Of a stretch of 7,711 nt of DNA, positions 1-6,706 are shown in pieces (position 1 is the first letter of the stretch; each line of letters begins with the position of its first letter). The stretch is taken from assembly GCA_029557025.1 (NCBI GenBank), contig JAKPRU010000727.1, forward strand, positions 1 through 7,711, given 5' to 3'. The notes under the pieces were generated by a model that did no database searches, had not been told where the DNA came from, and saw nothing but the letters and a program-made list of their open reading frames with translations. Origin of the DNA: Candidatus Omnitrophota bacterium (GTDB lineage Bacteria; Hinthialibacterota; Hinthialibacteria; Hinthialibacterales; JAKPRU01). A program made the translations under genes and the position numbers.

Positions 1-1
1 A

Positions 2-1903
2 AAGGAAGCCTGGGAGAAGCGGGCCAGGGATTTGAGAGACCACATTCGCGTCTCCTGTGGTCTCTGGCCGGAACCGAAACGATATCCGCTCAATGCGCAA
101 GTCTTCGAGCGGATTGAGCGCGACGGATACAGCATCGAAAAAGTGTATTTTGAAAGTTGGCCGGGCTTTTTTGTCACGGGTAATCTCTATCGCCCATTGG
201 GAAAAACGGGACCGTTTCCGGCCATCGCCTCGCCGCATGGACACTGGGAAAAAGGCCGCTTGGCTAATGACGAGCGCGTGTCTGTGCCGGGCCGTTGCAT
301 CAACTTTGCCCGCCAGGGATACGTTGTTTTCTCCTATGACATGGTGGGGTATGTAGATAGCAAACAACTCACCCATGACCACTGGGATTCCCGCGCCCAC
401 CTGTGGGGTGTGTCAAATATGGGTATCCAAACCTGGAACAGCATCCGTGTGCTGGATTTCCTGGAATCCCTGGAGGATGTGGATAAAGACCGAATCGGCT
501 GTACCGGAGCCTCCGGCGGCGGCACGCAGACTTTCATCCTGACCGCGCTGGATGACCGCCTGAAAGTGGTCGCGCCGGTGAATATGATCTCGGCGCACAT
601 GCAGGGCGGTTGCACATGCGAGAATGCGCCGAATCTGCGCACCGATGCCTTCAACGTGGAGATCGGCGCGCTGGCCGCTCCGCGCCCCCTGGTTATGGTG
701 TGCTGCACCGGCGACTGGACCGATGAAACTCCATTCAATGAATTCCCCGCCATCCAAAGCATTTATCACCTCTTCAATGCGGAAAACCACGTCGATTACC
801 ATGAGGTCGATGCCGGACACAATTACAACAAAGAAAGCCGCGAGGCGGTCTATGCCTGGTTCGGCAAATGGTTTCTCGAAGAGAACGATCCCGCAAAGTT
901 CAAAGAGCAACCATTTACTGTGGAAAAGGACGAGGATCTCCAGGTCTTCGCACGCCGCCCCATGCCCGACACCGGCATGAATTGGCAGACGTTGACAGAT
1001 TTAATTGTTCGAGAATCCAAACAACAGCTCGCCGATCTCCAGCCAGGCAATCCAACGGAGCTGAAAGAATTTAAAAGGAAAATGGAACCGGCATTCCGGC
1101 ATGCTGTGGGAGCCGAAATGCCTTCTCCCTCCCGTGTTGAGTTCCAGCGAACCGGAAGGTCAAAGCGGGATGGGTATACCATCCATTCATTCCTTGCGGG
1201 CAGAAGGGGCAAAGAAGAACGCATCCCCGTTCTTTTGTATTACCCTGCAACCATCGGGGAACCTCCCTCTGTGAAACATCCGGCGACCCTCCTGGTCCAT
1301 CCCGACGGCAAACGGTATTTCGCGGATACCTCCGAGGGCAATCCCGGCCCACTGATCTCCGCGCTCCTGGAGAAAAAGCATATCGTGGTCGCAATGGACC
1401 CCTTCCTCTGCGGGGAATACCAGACCCCATGGGCCGCTACCTCGCGTGATGAGAGTGACAAGTTCTTCGCCGTTTACAACCACACCGACTTGTCGTGCCG
1501 AATTCAGGATATCCTGACCACGATAGCCTTTGTGGAAGCATGGGGGAATGTGGAGTCGATCAACCTGGTCGGTTTGAGCGAAGCAGGGCTGTGGTGCCTG
1601 CTGGCGCGTGGCCTGGCTCCGGATGTGCGCTCGCTTATGGTCGAAATGGGCAACGCGGATCTTGACGCAGACGATACGTGGCTGGGTGAACTCTATATCC
1701 CCCTGATCCGAAAAGTCGGCGATTATCGCACTGCGGTGGCCTTGGGCGCTCCGGGAAGGCTGTTCCTTCTTGCCGGCGGGGCCAAGACCGATTTCCCGGA
1801 TATATCAGCGCTCTATAAAAGCATAAATGCGGAACGGAACATCCAAATCGACCGAACAACCCCGTCCAGGGTAGATGATCATATCGCCTGGCTGACGGAA
1901 TAA
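2..1903 (+). CDS. Two-module alpha/beta hydrolase, acetylxylan-esterase-like (5' partial)
   Basis: Probable secreted or cytoplasmic carboxylesterase of the acetylxylan esterase/dienelactone hydrolase type (Abhydrolase_7-like), expected to remove acyl groups from glycans; the substrate is inferred. The reading frame is open to the left edge. A TTG at 32 is the first possible start, but the ten codons before it read as typical family sequence (KEAWEKRARD leading into LRDHIRV and LGLWPEP-like CGLWPEP), so the true start lies outside the window. Residue numbers here count from that TTG. The N-terminal module (about 35-290) has a full triad: nucleophile elbow GASGGG with Ser161, acid Asp228 in TGDWTDE, and His263 in DAGHNY. 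A linker follows, then a second hydrolase-like half (about 365-623) with an elbow-like GLSEAG (Ser516), where Ala replaces the second Gly of GxSxG, and a late His617. The second half may be degenerate or structural. No frameshift or stop is seen. Confidence 0.85.
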   Translation, partial: KEAWEKRARDLRDHIRVSCGLWPEPKRYPLNAQVFERIERDGYSIEKVYFESWPGFFVTGNLYRPLGKTGPFPAIASPHGHWEKGRLANDERVSVPGRCINFARQGYVVFSYDMVGYVDSKQLTHDHWDSRAHLWGVSNMGIQTWNSIRVLDFLESLEDVDKDRIGCTGASGGGTQTFILTALDDRLKVVAPVNMISAHMQGGCTCENAPNLRTDAFNVEIGALAAPRPLVMVCCTGDWTDETPFNEFPAIQSIYHLFNAENHVDYHEVDAGHNYNKESREAVYAWFGKWFLEENDPAKFKEQPFTVEKDEDLQVFARRPMPDTGMNWQTLTDLIVRESKQQLADLQPGNPTELKEFKRKMEPAFRHAVGAEMPSPSRVEFQRTGRSKRDGYTIHSFLAGRRGKEERIPVLLYYPATIGEPPSVKHPATLLVHPDGKRYFADTSEGNPGPLISALLEKKHIVVAMDPFLCGEYQTPWAATSRDESDKFFAVYNHTDLSCRIQDILTTIAFVEAWGNVESINLVGLSEAGLWCLLARGLAPDVRSLMVEMGNADLDADDTWLGELYIPLIRKVGDYRTAVALGAPGRLFLLAGGAKTDFPDISALYKSINAERNIQIDRTTPSRVDDHIAWLTE

Positions 1904-1949
1904 TTGGAGCGGAGGGCGTCTCTCCACCGGACTCTGACGGGCAAATTCT

Positions 1950-1983
1950 CCCTCTCCCACCGGGAGAGGGTTGGGGTGAGGGT
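1950..1983. repeat. REP-like hairpin element
   Basis: A perfect 9-bp inverted repeat, CCCTCTCCC (1950-1958) and GGGAGAGGG (1962-1970), has a 3-nt loop and is followed by the tract TTGGGGTGAGGGT (1971-1983). This combination is a well-known dispersed intergenic palindrome type seen in many unrelated bacterial genomes (REP-like). It lies 46 nt after the hydrolase stop codon, in non-coding DNA. It could stabilise the 3' end of the hydrolase mRNA or weaken readthrough, but it lacks a T-run, so I do not call it an intrinsic terminator. Only one copy is present in this window, so repetition in the genome is inferred from general knowledge. Confidence 0.6.
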
Positions 1984-2063
1984 CTCTTTCTCCCCACCCT
2001 TTCTATCCGTTCCTTTCTTGTCTTCAATCCACAATCCGCCGATCTTTCCACCCGCATGTCACC

Positions 2064-2092
2064 TTGAGTCCCACAGCGCATTCTCCTATCCT
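2064..2092 (+). promoter_or_regulatory. Possible sigma70-type promoter for the 63-aa protein/zinc-ribbon pair
   Basis: TTGAGT (2064-2069) and TATCCT (2087-2092) are separated by exactly 17 nt, each matching 4 of 6 consensus positions. Transcription would begin near 2099, giving a leader of about 58 nt before the ATG at 2157. The position, downstream of the REP-like hairpin and upstream of a good ribosome binding site, is right, but the match is moderate. The TTG of the -35 box is also in frame with the small gene; it is not a credible start because the gene has its own SD and ATG further on. Confidence 0.35.
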
Positions 2093-2156
2093 CATAAGGC
2101 CAGTCAATCTGTCGAATACGGATGACTCTGACAAAAACTTGGAGGAATCGGTTCTT

Positions 2157-2348
2157 ATGAATACCAATGTGCTTATTGATGATGTCAAACGTGGCGAGCT
2201 GGTGATTCAGGCCCTTTGTTCGTATATTGTGGCATTCAACGGCCCGGATATGCGTCCGCCGGATGCGATCACATGCGCTCGATATGTCGAACAACTGACA
2301 GAGACCCTGGACAGGCTCTATCCCCGCCCAAAGAATTCGGGGGAATGA
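2157..2348 (+). CDS. Small hypothetical protein (63 aa)
   Basis: I do not recognise this family. The start is set by GGAGGAA at 2141-2147, 9 nt before the ATG at 2157; the same frame is open back to a TTG at 2064, but that has no ribosome binding site. The product is a small soluble acidic protein with no signal peptide or membrane segment. It looks mainly helical: an N-terminal segment (residues 7-26, ending in IVAFNG), a Pro-rich break (DMRPPD), then a second amphipathic helix around residues 36-54 ending in RLYPRP. It has two Cys, too few for a metal site alone. Its stop codon is 8 nt before the ATG of the zinc-ribbon gene, so the two are almost certainly co-transcribed and perhaps translationally linked. 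A role as a partner or regulator of that protein is inference only. Confidence 0.65.
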   Translation: MNTNVLIDDVKRGELVIQALCSYIVAFNGPDMRPPDAITCARYVEQLTETLDRLYPRPKNSGE

Positions 2349-2356
2349 GCTGACCC

Positions 2357-3073
2357 ATGGACCCTCGTCTCGCCAACCTTGTCGATTTGCAAAAGGCCAT
2401 GGCGGTTCGACATCGCCTGGAAAAAGAAAAGGCGGAACTGCCGGAGCGAATCAAAGCCGTTGAGCAGCAGCTGGCCCAAGTCGGAGCAACTCTGCAGGAA
2501 GCGGAAGCAACTTTCAAGGAGCATGAACGTCGATTGCGCGAGAAAGAGGCCGAGTTGCAGGATGTCCAGGCCAAAGAAAACAAGATTAAGGGTCAGCTGT
2601 TTCAGATCAAGACCAACAAGGAATACCAGGCCGCGCTTCAAGAGGTCGAGAATTTTAAAGTTAAGCGGGGACAAATCGAGGAGGAAGTCCTTATTCTTCT
2701 CGACACGGTGGACGACGAAAGGCGCGTTTTGCAGGAACGGCGAGAGGAATCGAAGGCTCATGAATCCCGCCTGAAGATGACACTGGAAAGGCTCCAAAAA
2801 CGCAGCGGAGAGATTGACGCCGAGTTGGCCGCCGCTGCCCAAGCTGCTGATGTCGTCGCAAGAAACGTCGATCCCGATCTTCTTGGCCGGTTTCAGCGGG
2901 TTTTCGACGCCAAGGATGGGGTTGCGCTGACACCCGCCAACGGGGATTACTGCCACTCCTGCCAGGTTCATTTGACTCCCCACGTGGTTCAAGTGGTCAA
3001 ACGGGGGCAGGATTTTGTCACATGCGAGGGCTGTTCACGATTCCTCTACTGGGACAGCGAATTGGGGGACTGA
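2357..3073 (+). CDS. Coiled-coil C4 zinc-ribbon protein (COG1579/DUF164 type)
   Basis: Member of the family containing Helicobacter HP0958 (FlgZ) and chlamydial CdsZ: a long antiparallel coiled-coil hairpin followed by a four-cysteine zinc ribbon. Here residues ~8-175 are highly charged, Glu/Lys/Arg/Gln-rich heptad-like sequence with the conserved NKEYQAAL-type turn (about residues 91-98). The ribbon has CHSC at Cys199/Cys202 and CEGC at Cys223/Cys226, then the usual aromatic end (RFLYWD). At 238 aa it is normal family length and looks intact. Known members act as scaffolds or adaptors for RNA, sigma-54 or secretion/flagellar chaperones; which of these applies here cannot be told because no flagellar or secretion gene is nearby. 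It is cytoplasmic, with no signal peptide or membrane segment. It follows the 63-aa gene by 8 nt; its own SD (GGGGGAA around 2339) is weak, supporting coupling to the upstream gene. Confidence 0.85.
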   Translation: MDPRLANLVDLQKAMAVRHRLEKEKAELPERIKAVEQQLAQVGATLQEAEATFKEHERRLREKEAELQDVQAKENKIKGQLFQIKTNKEYQAALQEVENFKVKRGQIEEEVLILLDTVDDERRVLQERREESKAHESRLKMTLERLQKRSGEIDAELAAAAQAADVVARNVDPDLLGRFQRVFDAKDGVALTPANGDYCHSCQVHLTPHVVQVVKRGQDFVTCEGCSRFLYWDSELGD

Positions 3074-3157
3074 CCTCCGACCGTCCCTCTCGGTTTCCAG
3101 CCTCTTTTCCTGCGCGGAACTCCAATCGTTTATTTTCAAAAATCCTCAAAAAATCTC

Positions 3158-3186
3158 TTGCCATCCGGTTGGTTGTGGATTATACT
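3158..3186 (+). promoter_or_regulatory. Sigma70-type promoter of the MFS gene
   Basis: TTGCCA (3158-3163) and TATACT (3181-3186) are each one mismatch from consensus (5 of 6) with the ideal 17-nt spacer. It is the best promoter match noticed in the window. The predicted start near 3192-3193 gives a leader of about 150 nt before the ATG at 3343. An AT-rich stretch with several A-runs (about 3131-3155) lies directly upstream and could act as an UP-like element. Confidence 0.6.
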
Positions 3187-3192
3187 GCTGGT

Positions 3193-3342
3193 CCAACAGG
3201 GGGAACATCTCGAAGTGTCTTGGGCTGTGGATATTCGTGCAGCACGGGGCACAGAGGGGAAATGCGCCCGGTCTGTTTGCGACCCGATCAATTCGCGCCT
3301 CAGACCACGCTGGAATCCCCCGCGTAGTGAAGGAGGACAGCC
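3193..3342 (+). promoter_or_regulatory. Long, potentially structured 5' leader of the MFS gene (unknown cis-regulatory RNA candidate)
   Basis: The leader between the predicted start and the MFS start codon can close on itself. GGGGGA (3199-3204) pairs with TCCCCC (3316-3321), only a few nt after the transcript start and just before the SD. Inside are two hairpins. One has CTGTG (3225-3229) with CACAG (3250-3254), capped by CGTG/CACG (3236-3239 and 3243-3246). The other has GGTCTG (3270-3275) with CAGACC (3301-3306), with GCGA/TCGC (3279-3282 and 3293-3296) inside. The SD AAGGAGG (3330-3336) stays free 6 nt before the ATG. No known riboswitch signature was recognised, and no convincing short ORF occupies the stretch. 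Pairings were found by eye, without energy calculation. Confidence 0.35.
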
Positions 3343-4800
3343 ATGCTTTTCGAGTACAAGCTCGCCACACTGGTCACCATTACAAGCGTTTTCGGTTTGG
3401 GAGTTGTCATGGCGCTTCTTGGCTCGGTCAAGATCCGCTTGGTCGAGAAACTCAAGATCGATGATGCCCAAATGGGCAAGATGTTTTCCGTCTTTAATTT
3501 CAGTAATCTGATCTTTGTTTTGGTCGCCGGAATACTGTGTGATGCACTGGGATTCAAGGCGGTTGCCATCGCTGGGTATATTATCGGCGCGCTCGCGGTG
3601 TTCATGTTCGGCGCGGCCAAGAATTACAGCTCGGCACTATGGGCCTGCTTCCTGCTTGGTGTGGGCGGTATGTTCATGAATACTGTCGGCAACACCCTGA
3701 TCGTCAACCCGGAAATCCTGTTCGAGGATGCGGCACGATCCGGGAATCTTGGGAATGTCTTCTTTGGTCTGGGAGCCTTTATCGTTCCCCTGTTAACCGC
3801 TTGGTTGTTCAAGAAAACTTCTTTTTCCAATGCGCTGAACATCGTGGCCCTGATTATCTTTGTCCCCGTGATCTTCGCGTTCGGGGCATTCCCAGAGGCG
3901 CCGGAGGGATTCAGCATTGGAGCGGCGGTCGCCTTGATCGGCCAGAAACAAATCATCCTCGGCGCCTTGGCTCTGATGTGCTACATCGCCTTGGAGTCCT
4001 CCATGGGTGGCTGGATCACCACCTACGCCAACAGCTTGGGAGCGAATGAAGCAAAATCTTCCCAAGTTCTTTCTTCTTTTTGGATTTCCCTGATGATCAG
4101 CCGTCTGGTAACCGCGCTCTTCATTGGTGGAGTTTTAATCAACCTGGATGTCAACGGCGCCTGGTTTGTGCTGTGCCTCGCCATTGTTGCTGCTGCGGCC
4201 ATTTATTTGATGGTAACCGCCAAGACCCTTTCCACAGGAATCACCGCCATTATCCTCACCGGATTGGCTTTTGGGCCGTGCTTCCCAACGATTGTGGGAG
4301 TAACGCTTTCCCGCACAGAGGAGGCATTGCGTGGATCGGGATTTGGCCTGATTTTCGCGGTCGGGCTGATCGGCGGCATTTTTGTGCCCGCCTGGATGGG
4401 CGCCATCTCCAAAGGCAAAGATATCAGGAGCAGCATGAAAGTTGCCTCTGGAACCGCTGCCGTGTTGGTAGTGATTGCTTTCATTATGGGACTCACTCTA
4501 GGCGCTCCGCTCTCCATCGCGATTGCGGCTCCGGAAGAAGGCGCGGCAGTCCAGCCGGTTGAGCAGTCCGGTGTCCCGGCGGAACAGCCTCTCGCCCCAG
4601 CGGTTGAGCCGGCAGCTCCAGAAGCCCAACCTCAGATCGCTCCGGAAACTCAGCCCCAAGTTGCTCCGGAAACCCAGCCTACTCCGGAAACTCAACCTCA
4701 GACTGCTCCGGAAACCCAAGATCAGCCCACCCCGGAAACTCAACCTCAAACTGCTCCGGAAACCCACACCTCAGCCCCCAGTCCGGGACAGCCTCAATAA
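3343..4800 (+). CDS. MFS sugar permease (FucP-like) with repetitive Pro/Glu/Thr/Gln C-terminal tail
   Basis: Inner-membrane major facilitator superfamily transporter, most like the fucose/glucose-galactose permease branch; uptake of a monosaccharide by proton symport is the expected role, substrate unknown. Twelve membrane segments can be placed at about residues 9-29, 47-69, 72-92, 98-120, 137-156, 164-183, 203-222, 246-266, 273-292, 298-320, 332-352 and 368-395. The loop after helix 2 carries the MFS motif A form GILCDALGFK (63-72). Helix 7 has the family-like ALESSMGGWITTYA. The core ends near residue 396, normal for the family. Residues 397-485 are an added low-complexity tail, with PETQPQ-type units at 434, 442, 448, 456, 464 and 472, which should face the cytoplasm if there are twelve helices. 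The start is fixed by AAGGAGG at 3330-3336. It has its own promoter and leader and ends at a strong terminator, so it is likely monocistronic. Confidence 0.88.
   Translation: MLFEYKLATLVTITSVFGLGVVMALLGSVKIRLVEKLKIDDAQMGKMFSVFNFSNLIFVLVAGILCDALGFKAVAIAGYIIGALAVFMFGAAKNYSSALWACFLLGVGGMFMNTVGNTLIVNPEILFEDAARSGNLGNVFFGLGAFIVPLLTAWLFKKTSFSNALNIVALIIFVPVIFAFGAFPEAPEGFSIGAAVALIGQKQIILGALALMCYIALESSMGGWITTYANSLGANEAKSSQVLSSFWISLMISRLVTALFIGGVLINLDVNGAWFVLCLAIVAAAAIYLMVTAKTLSTGITAIILTGLAFGPCFPTIVGVTLSRTEEALRGSGFGLIFAVGLIGGIFVPAWMGAISKGKDIRSSMKVASGTAAVLVVIAFIMGLTLGAPLSIAIAAPEEGAAVQPVEQSGVPAEQPLAPAVEPAAPEAQPQIAPETQPQVAPETQPTPETQPQTAPETQDQPTPETQPQTAPETHTSAPSPGQPQ
4618..4767 (+). repeat. 24-bp in-frame tandem repeats coding the MFS tail
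   Basis: The core CCGGAAAC recurs at 4642, 4666, 4684, 4708, 4732 and 4756, with a degenerate copy (CCAGAAGC) at 4618. Steps are 24, 24, 18, 24, 24 and 24 nt, all multiples of three, so the repeats add eight-residue (once six-residue) units of the form PETQPQ(V/T)A without breaking the frame. The nucleotide sequence is well conserved between copies, which suggests recent expansion by slippage or unequal recombination. Confidence 0.85.
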
Positions 4801-4826
4801 TCACCCCGAACAATACAGGTACTCCG

Positions 4827-4860
4827 AAGAGGGTACGGCACAAAGCCGTACCCTCTTTTT
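4827..4860 (+). terminator. Intrinsic terminator after the MFS gene, possibly bidirectional
   Basis: A perfect 13-bp stem (4827-4839 with 4845-4857) with a 5-nt loop ACAAA (4840-4844) ends in a T-run reaching 4860. It starts 27 nt after the MFS stop. The opposite-strand membrane-protein gene ends at 4875, so the hairpin sits between convergent genes. On the minus strand it has only a short T stretch after the stem, so termination from that side is likely weaker. Confidence 0.9.
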
Positions 4861-4874
4861 ATTCGGTATTCGAC

Positions 4875-5462
4875 TTATTCCTCTGAAGATCGGGACTTCC
4901 CCTTGTTCCACACAACTGCCTGCACCGCAAGGCCAATCAAAAACAGCGGGAAAAACAAAGTGGGATACGATGTAACGGATGATAGCAGATGCGCACCGGT
5001 CCCTGCTGTGGCAATTATCACAATATGACGGTGCATCAGCAGAACTACAGCGGCCAGGATCAGGGCGATGGTCCCTGAAAGGAAATTGCCCAAATGCTCT
5101 TTCAGCGGCGAAAGAATCCCGATCTGCGCCATCAGGCGATAGATCAGCTCGAAATGTGGTGTCGCATACGCCAAGTACAAACAGCCGCCGATTACCGCTG
5201 TCCACAGAAGAGACTGATATAATCGAAACGACAGGTAAGCGCCGATAAATCCCAGAACAATTCCCGCTGCCAGATCGGCGATTTGGCCGCGAGGCAAGTC
5301 CACTTTCCCCTCAGTCAGGGTCAGTACCAGTCCCCAGACCGAGGCCCCGATTAGGAAACCGAAATAGAACCCGACCGCTTTGATTCCAAGGCGGTATAAA
5401 TGCCAACCGAAGAACAGCAGCAACACCCCCACCACTACGCGTGGGATTGTCTCCTGCAACAT
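4875..5462 (-). CDS. Polytopic membrane protein, DUF4203/TMEM198-like
   Basis: A very hydrophobic 195-residue protein with about seven membrane segments (roughly residues 8-23, 27-50, 61-78, 83-101, 128-144, 145-164 and 167-186) and a charged C-terminal end (NKGKSRSSEE). The pattern of Gly-rich helices such as GFYFGFLIGASVWG and GIVLGFIGAYLSFRLY resembles the DUF4203 (TMEM198) family, whose bacterial role is unknown. I chose the ATG at 5462-5460: AAAGG lies 8 nt upstream on the minus strand. A TTG directly before it (5465) is possible but closer to the SD than usual. The radical SAM gene ends 79 nt upstream on the same strand, with no terminator-like hairpin seen between them, so joint transcription is likely. 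It is convergent with the MFS gene. Confidence 0.75.
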   Translation of the reverse strand: MLQETIPRVVVGVLLLFFGWHLYRLGIKAVGFYFGFLIGASVWGLVLTLTEGKVDLPRGQIADLAAGIVLGFIGAYLSFRLYQSLLWTAVIGGCLYLAYATPHFELIYRLMAQIGILSPLKEHLGNFLSGTIALILAAVVLLMHRHIVIIATAGTGAHLLSSVTSYPTLFFPLFLIGLAVQAVVWNKGKSRSSEE

Positions 5463-5541
5463 CAATTCAACCTTTCTGCGTAGGACAGAAACCTCACTTT
5501 ATCGGAACCCTTCTTTCTCACACGGGGCCATGACCCGGCGA

Positions 5542-6681
5542 TTACCCGCAAACCTCAATGTCCCAACCGTAATAGTTCCGAAAAGTCTCCAGCCAGATGC
5601 GGTCCAGGATGTCCATCTCAATTTCGGTAAACGCCGACTCTTGAGTGGACCGGCAGGATATGGTCGGGCATAGCGTACAGGAATCTGCCATGGGTCCCTG
5701 CCCCAATAGCCCGGCCCGAAGCGCCTGCATCTCCGGGCTGTCCAGAATCTCATCCAGTGTCTGTGTCGCAAGGTTCCCCAGCGGCGCGTTTCGTTGCCAT
5801 CCGACACACGGCCCCACAAATCCCAACGGCGTAATCACCAGCATTTCCCACGGGGAGCGACACCGTGGCTCCCCACGCCGCCTCTTCTTATATTGACCCC
5901 ACGACCGACGCAAGTTCTCTTTCAGCGGCCATCGGGGAAACAGCGGCAGATAGGGAACCTGTAATCCCAACCGGTCGGCTCGTTCTTTGGCTTTCAACAG
6001 CCATTCATTGCTCAACTCTCGGCTGTCCAGAAGGCTTTCCTGGCGCATTTCCTCCGCTACGTCATATACCACCACATGACGGAAATCCACAATATCCGCG
6101 CCGAGCTCGGCCGCAAGATCAACAAAATCAACCACCTGATCGATGTTCCGTTTCATCAGAATGTAGTTGAGACGAATCCGGGGGAATGACGAATTCTCCG
6201 ACTTTCGCACTGCGGCCAGTCTCCGGATATTCGCCAGCACCCGCTCCCAATTGGAACCGTGCCGGATACTTTCGTAAGTCTCTTTTTTTGAGGCATCTAA
6301 AGACAGGGAAATTTCATGCACGGGGGTTTCGATACACTTGCGGGCGATTATCTCATCGAGAAGAACCCCGTTTGTCGCAAATCCAACGCTGGGAACCTGA
6401 TACGCAGCGGTTTTGTCCAGGAACGAGGGGAAATCCCGGTTCATCAACGGCTCAAATCCGCAGGAGAGATACAGGGCGTTTGTGCGCGGGAACACATCGG
6501 CGGCTATGCGCTGAAAGAGGTCCCATGACATGGTTTTCGGCAAACGGCGAAGCCGCTCTGCAATCTGAGGCGGCTTCCGGGCATAACGCTCCTCTTCATA
6601 GGCTATCAGACACATCGTGCAGCGCAGATTGCACCGTGCCGTTGTGTCCATGGAGACTTGAAAAGGACGCTCGTTTATCAT
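5542..6681 (-). CDS. Radical SAM protein with SPASM/twitch-type C-terminal region
   Basis: A 379-residue cytoplasmic radical S-adenosylmethionine enzyme. The [4Fe-4S] site that cleaves SAM is CNLRCTMC (Cys17, Cys21, Cys24), placed right after the first strand (FQVSMDTTAR). A SAM-binding GFEP-like element appears at about residues 75-78 and a SLDAS strand near 127-131. The C-terminal part fits the SPASM pattern CX12GX4C (Cys274, Gly287, Cys292) followed by GNL, a LDEIL helix, LRAGL and CTLCPTISC (Cys335, Cys338, Cys343); a final Cys378 is present. The canonical CX2CX5CX3C is shortened to CX2CX4C, so at least one auxiliary cluster is likely and a second is doubtful. Family members modify peptides, make cofactors or modify carbohydrates/tRNA; the substrate here is unknown and no precursor peptide was found adjacent. 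The ATG at 6681 is needed to keep the first strand, but has no clear SD, suggesting a very short or leaderless mRNA. Confidence 0.85.
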   Translation of the reverse strand: MINERPFQVSMDTTARCNLRCTMCLIAYEEERYARKPPQIAERLRRLPKTMSWDLFQRIAADVFPRTNALYLSCGFEPLMNRDFPSFLDKTAAYQVPSVGFATNGVLLDEIIARKCIETPVHEISLSLDASKKETYESIRHGSNWERVLANIRRLAAVRKSENSSFPRIRLNYILMKRNIDQVVDFVDLAAELGADIVDFRHVVVYDVAEEMRQESLLDSRELSNEWLLKAKERADRLGLQVPYLPLFPRWPLKENLRRSWGQYKKRRRGEPRCRSPWEMLVITPLGFVGPCVGWQRNAPLGNLATQTLDEILDSPEMQALRAGLLGQGPMADSCTLCPTISCRSTQESAFTEIEMDILDRIWLETFRNYYGWDIEVCG

Positions 6682-6706
6682 GCGGATAGATTAACAACAG
6701 CGAATC

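Noticed and set aside
1635..2294. 219-residue minus-strand frame across the hydrolase end and the spacer
   Set aside because: It crosses the hydrolase C-terminus, the REP-like hairpin and the small gene, with low-complexity sequence from the hairpin; no family features.
2157..2348. The 63-aa product as precursor peptide for the radical SAM enzyme
   Set aside because: It lies 3.2 kb away on the other strand, is coupled to a zinc-ribbon gene, and has no leader/core layout such as a Gly-Gly or Cys-rich end.
2064..2348. TTG start at 2064 giving a 94-aa version of the small protein
   Set aside because: No ribosome binding site precedes it, the extra N-terminus looks non-coding, and a good SD with ATG occurs at 2141-2159.
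2318..2992. 224-residue minus-strand frame
   Set aside because: It mirrors the zinc-ribbon gene, whose coiled coil and four-Cys ribbon are clear; the reverse frame is a shadow.
3081..3110. Terminator after the zinc-ribbon gene
   Set aside because: Only a 4-bp ACCG/CGGT stem is present, with an interrupted pyrimidine tract; too weak to call.
3074..3342. RNase P RNA or another housekeeping RNA after the zinc-ribbon gene
   Set aside because: RNase P RNA is sometimes beside COG1579 genes, but the stretch is too short and the conserved P4-region sequences (GAGGAAAGTCC and ACAGAAA types) are absent.
4618..4767. CRISPR-like regular repeats
   Set aside because: The period is 24 nt with no unique spacers, and every step keeps the MFS reading frame; it is a coding tandem repeat.
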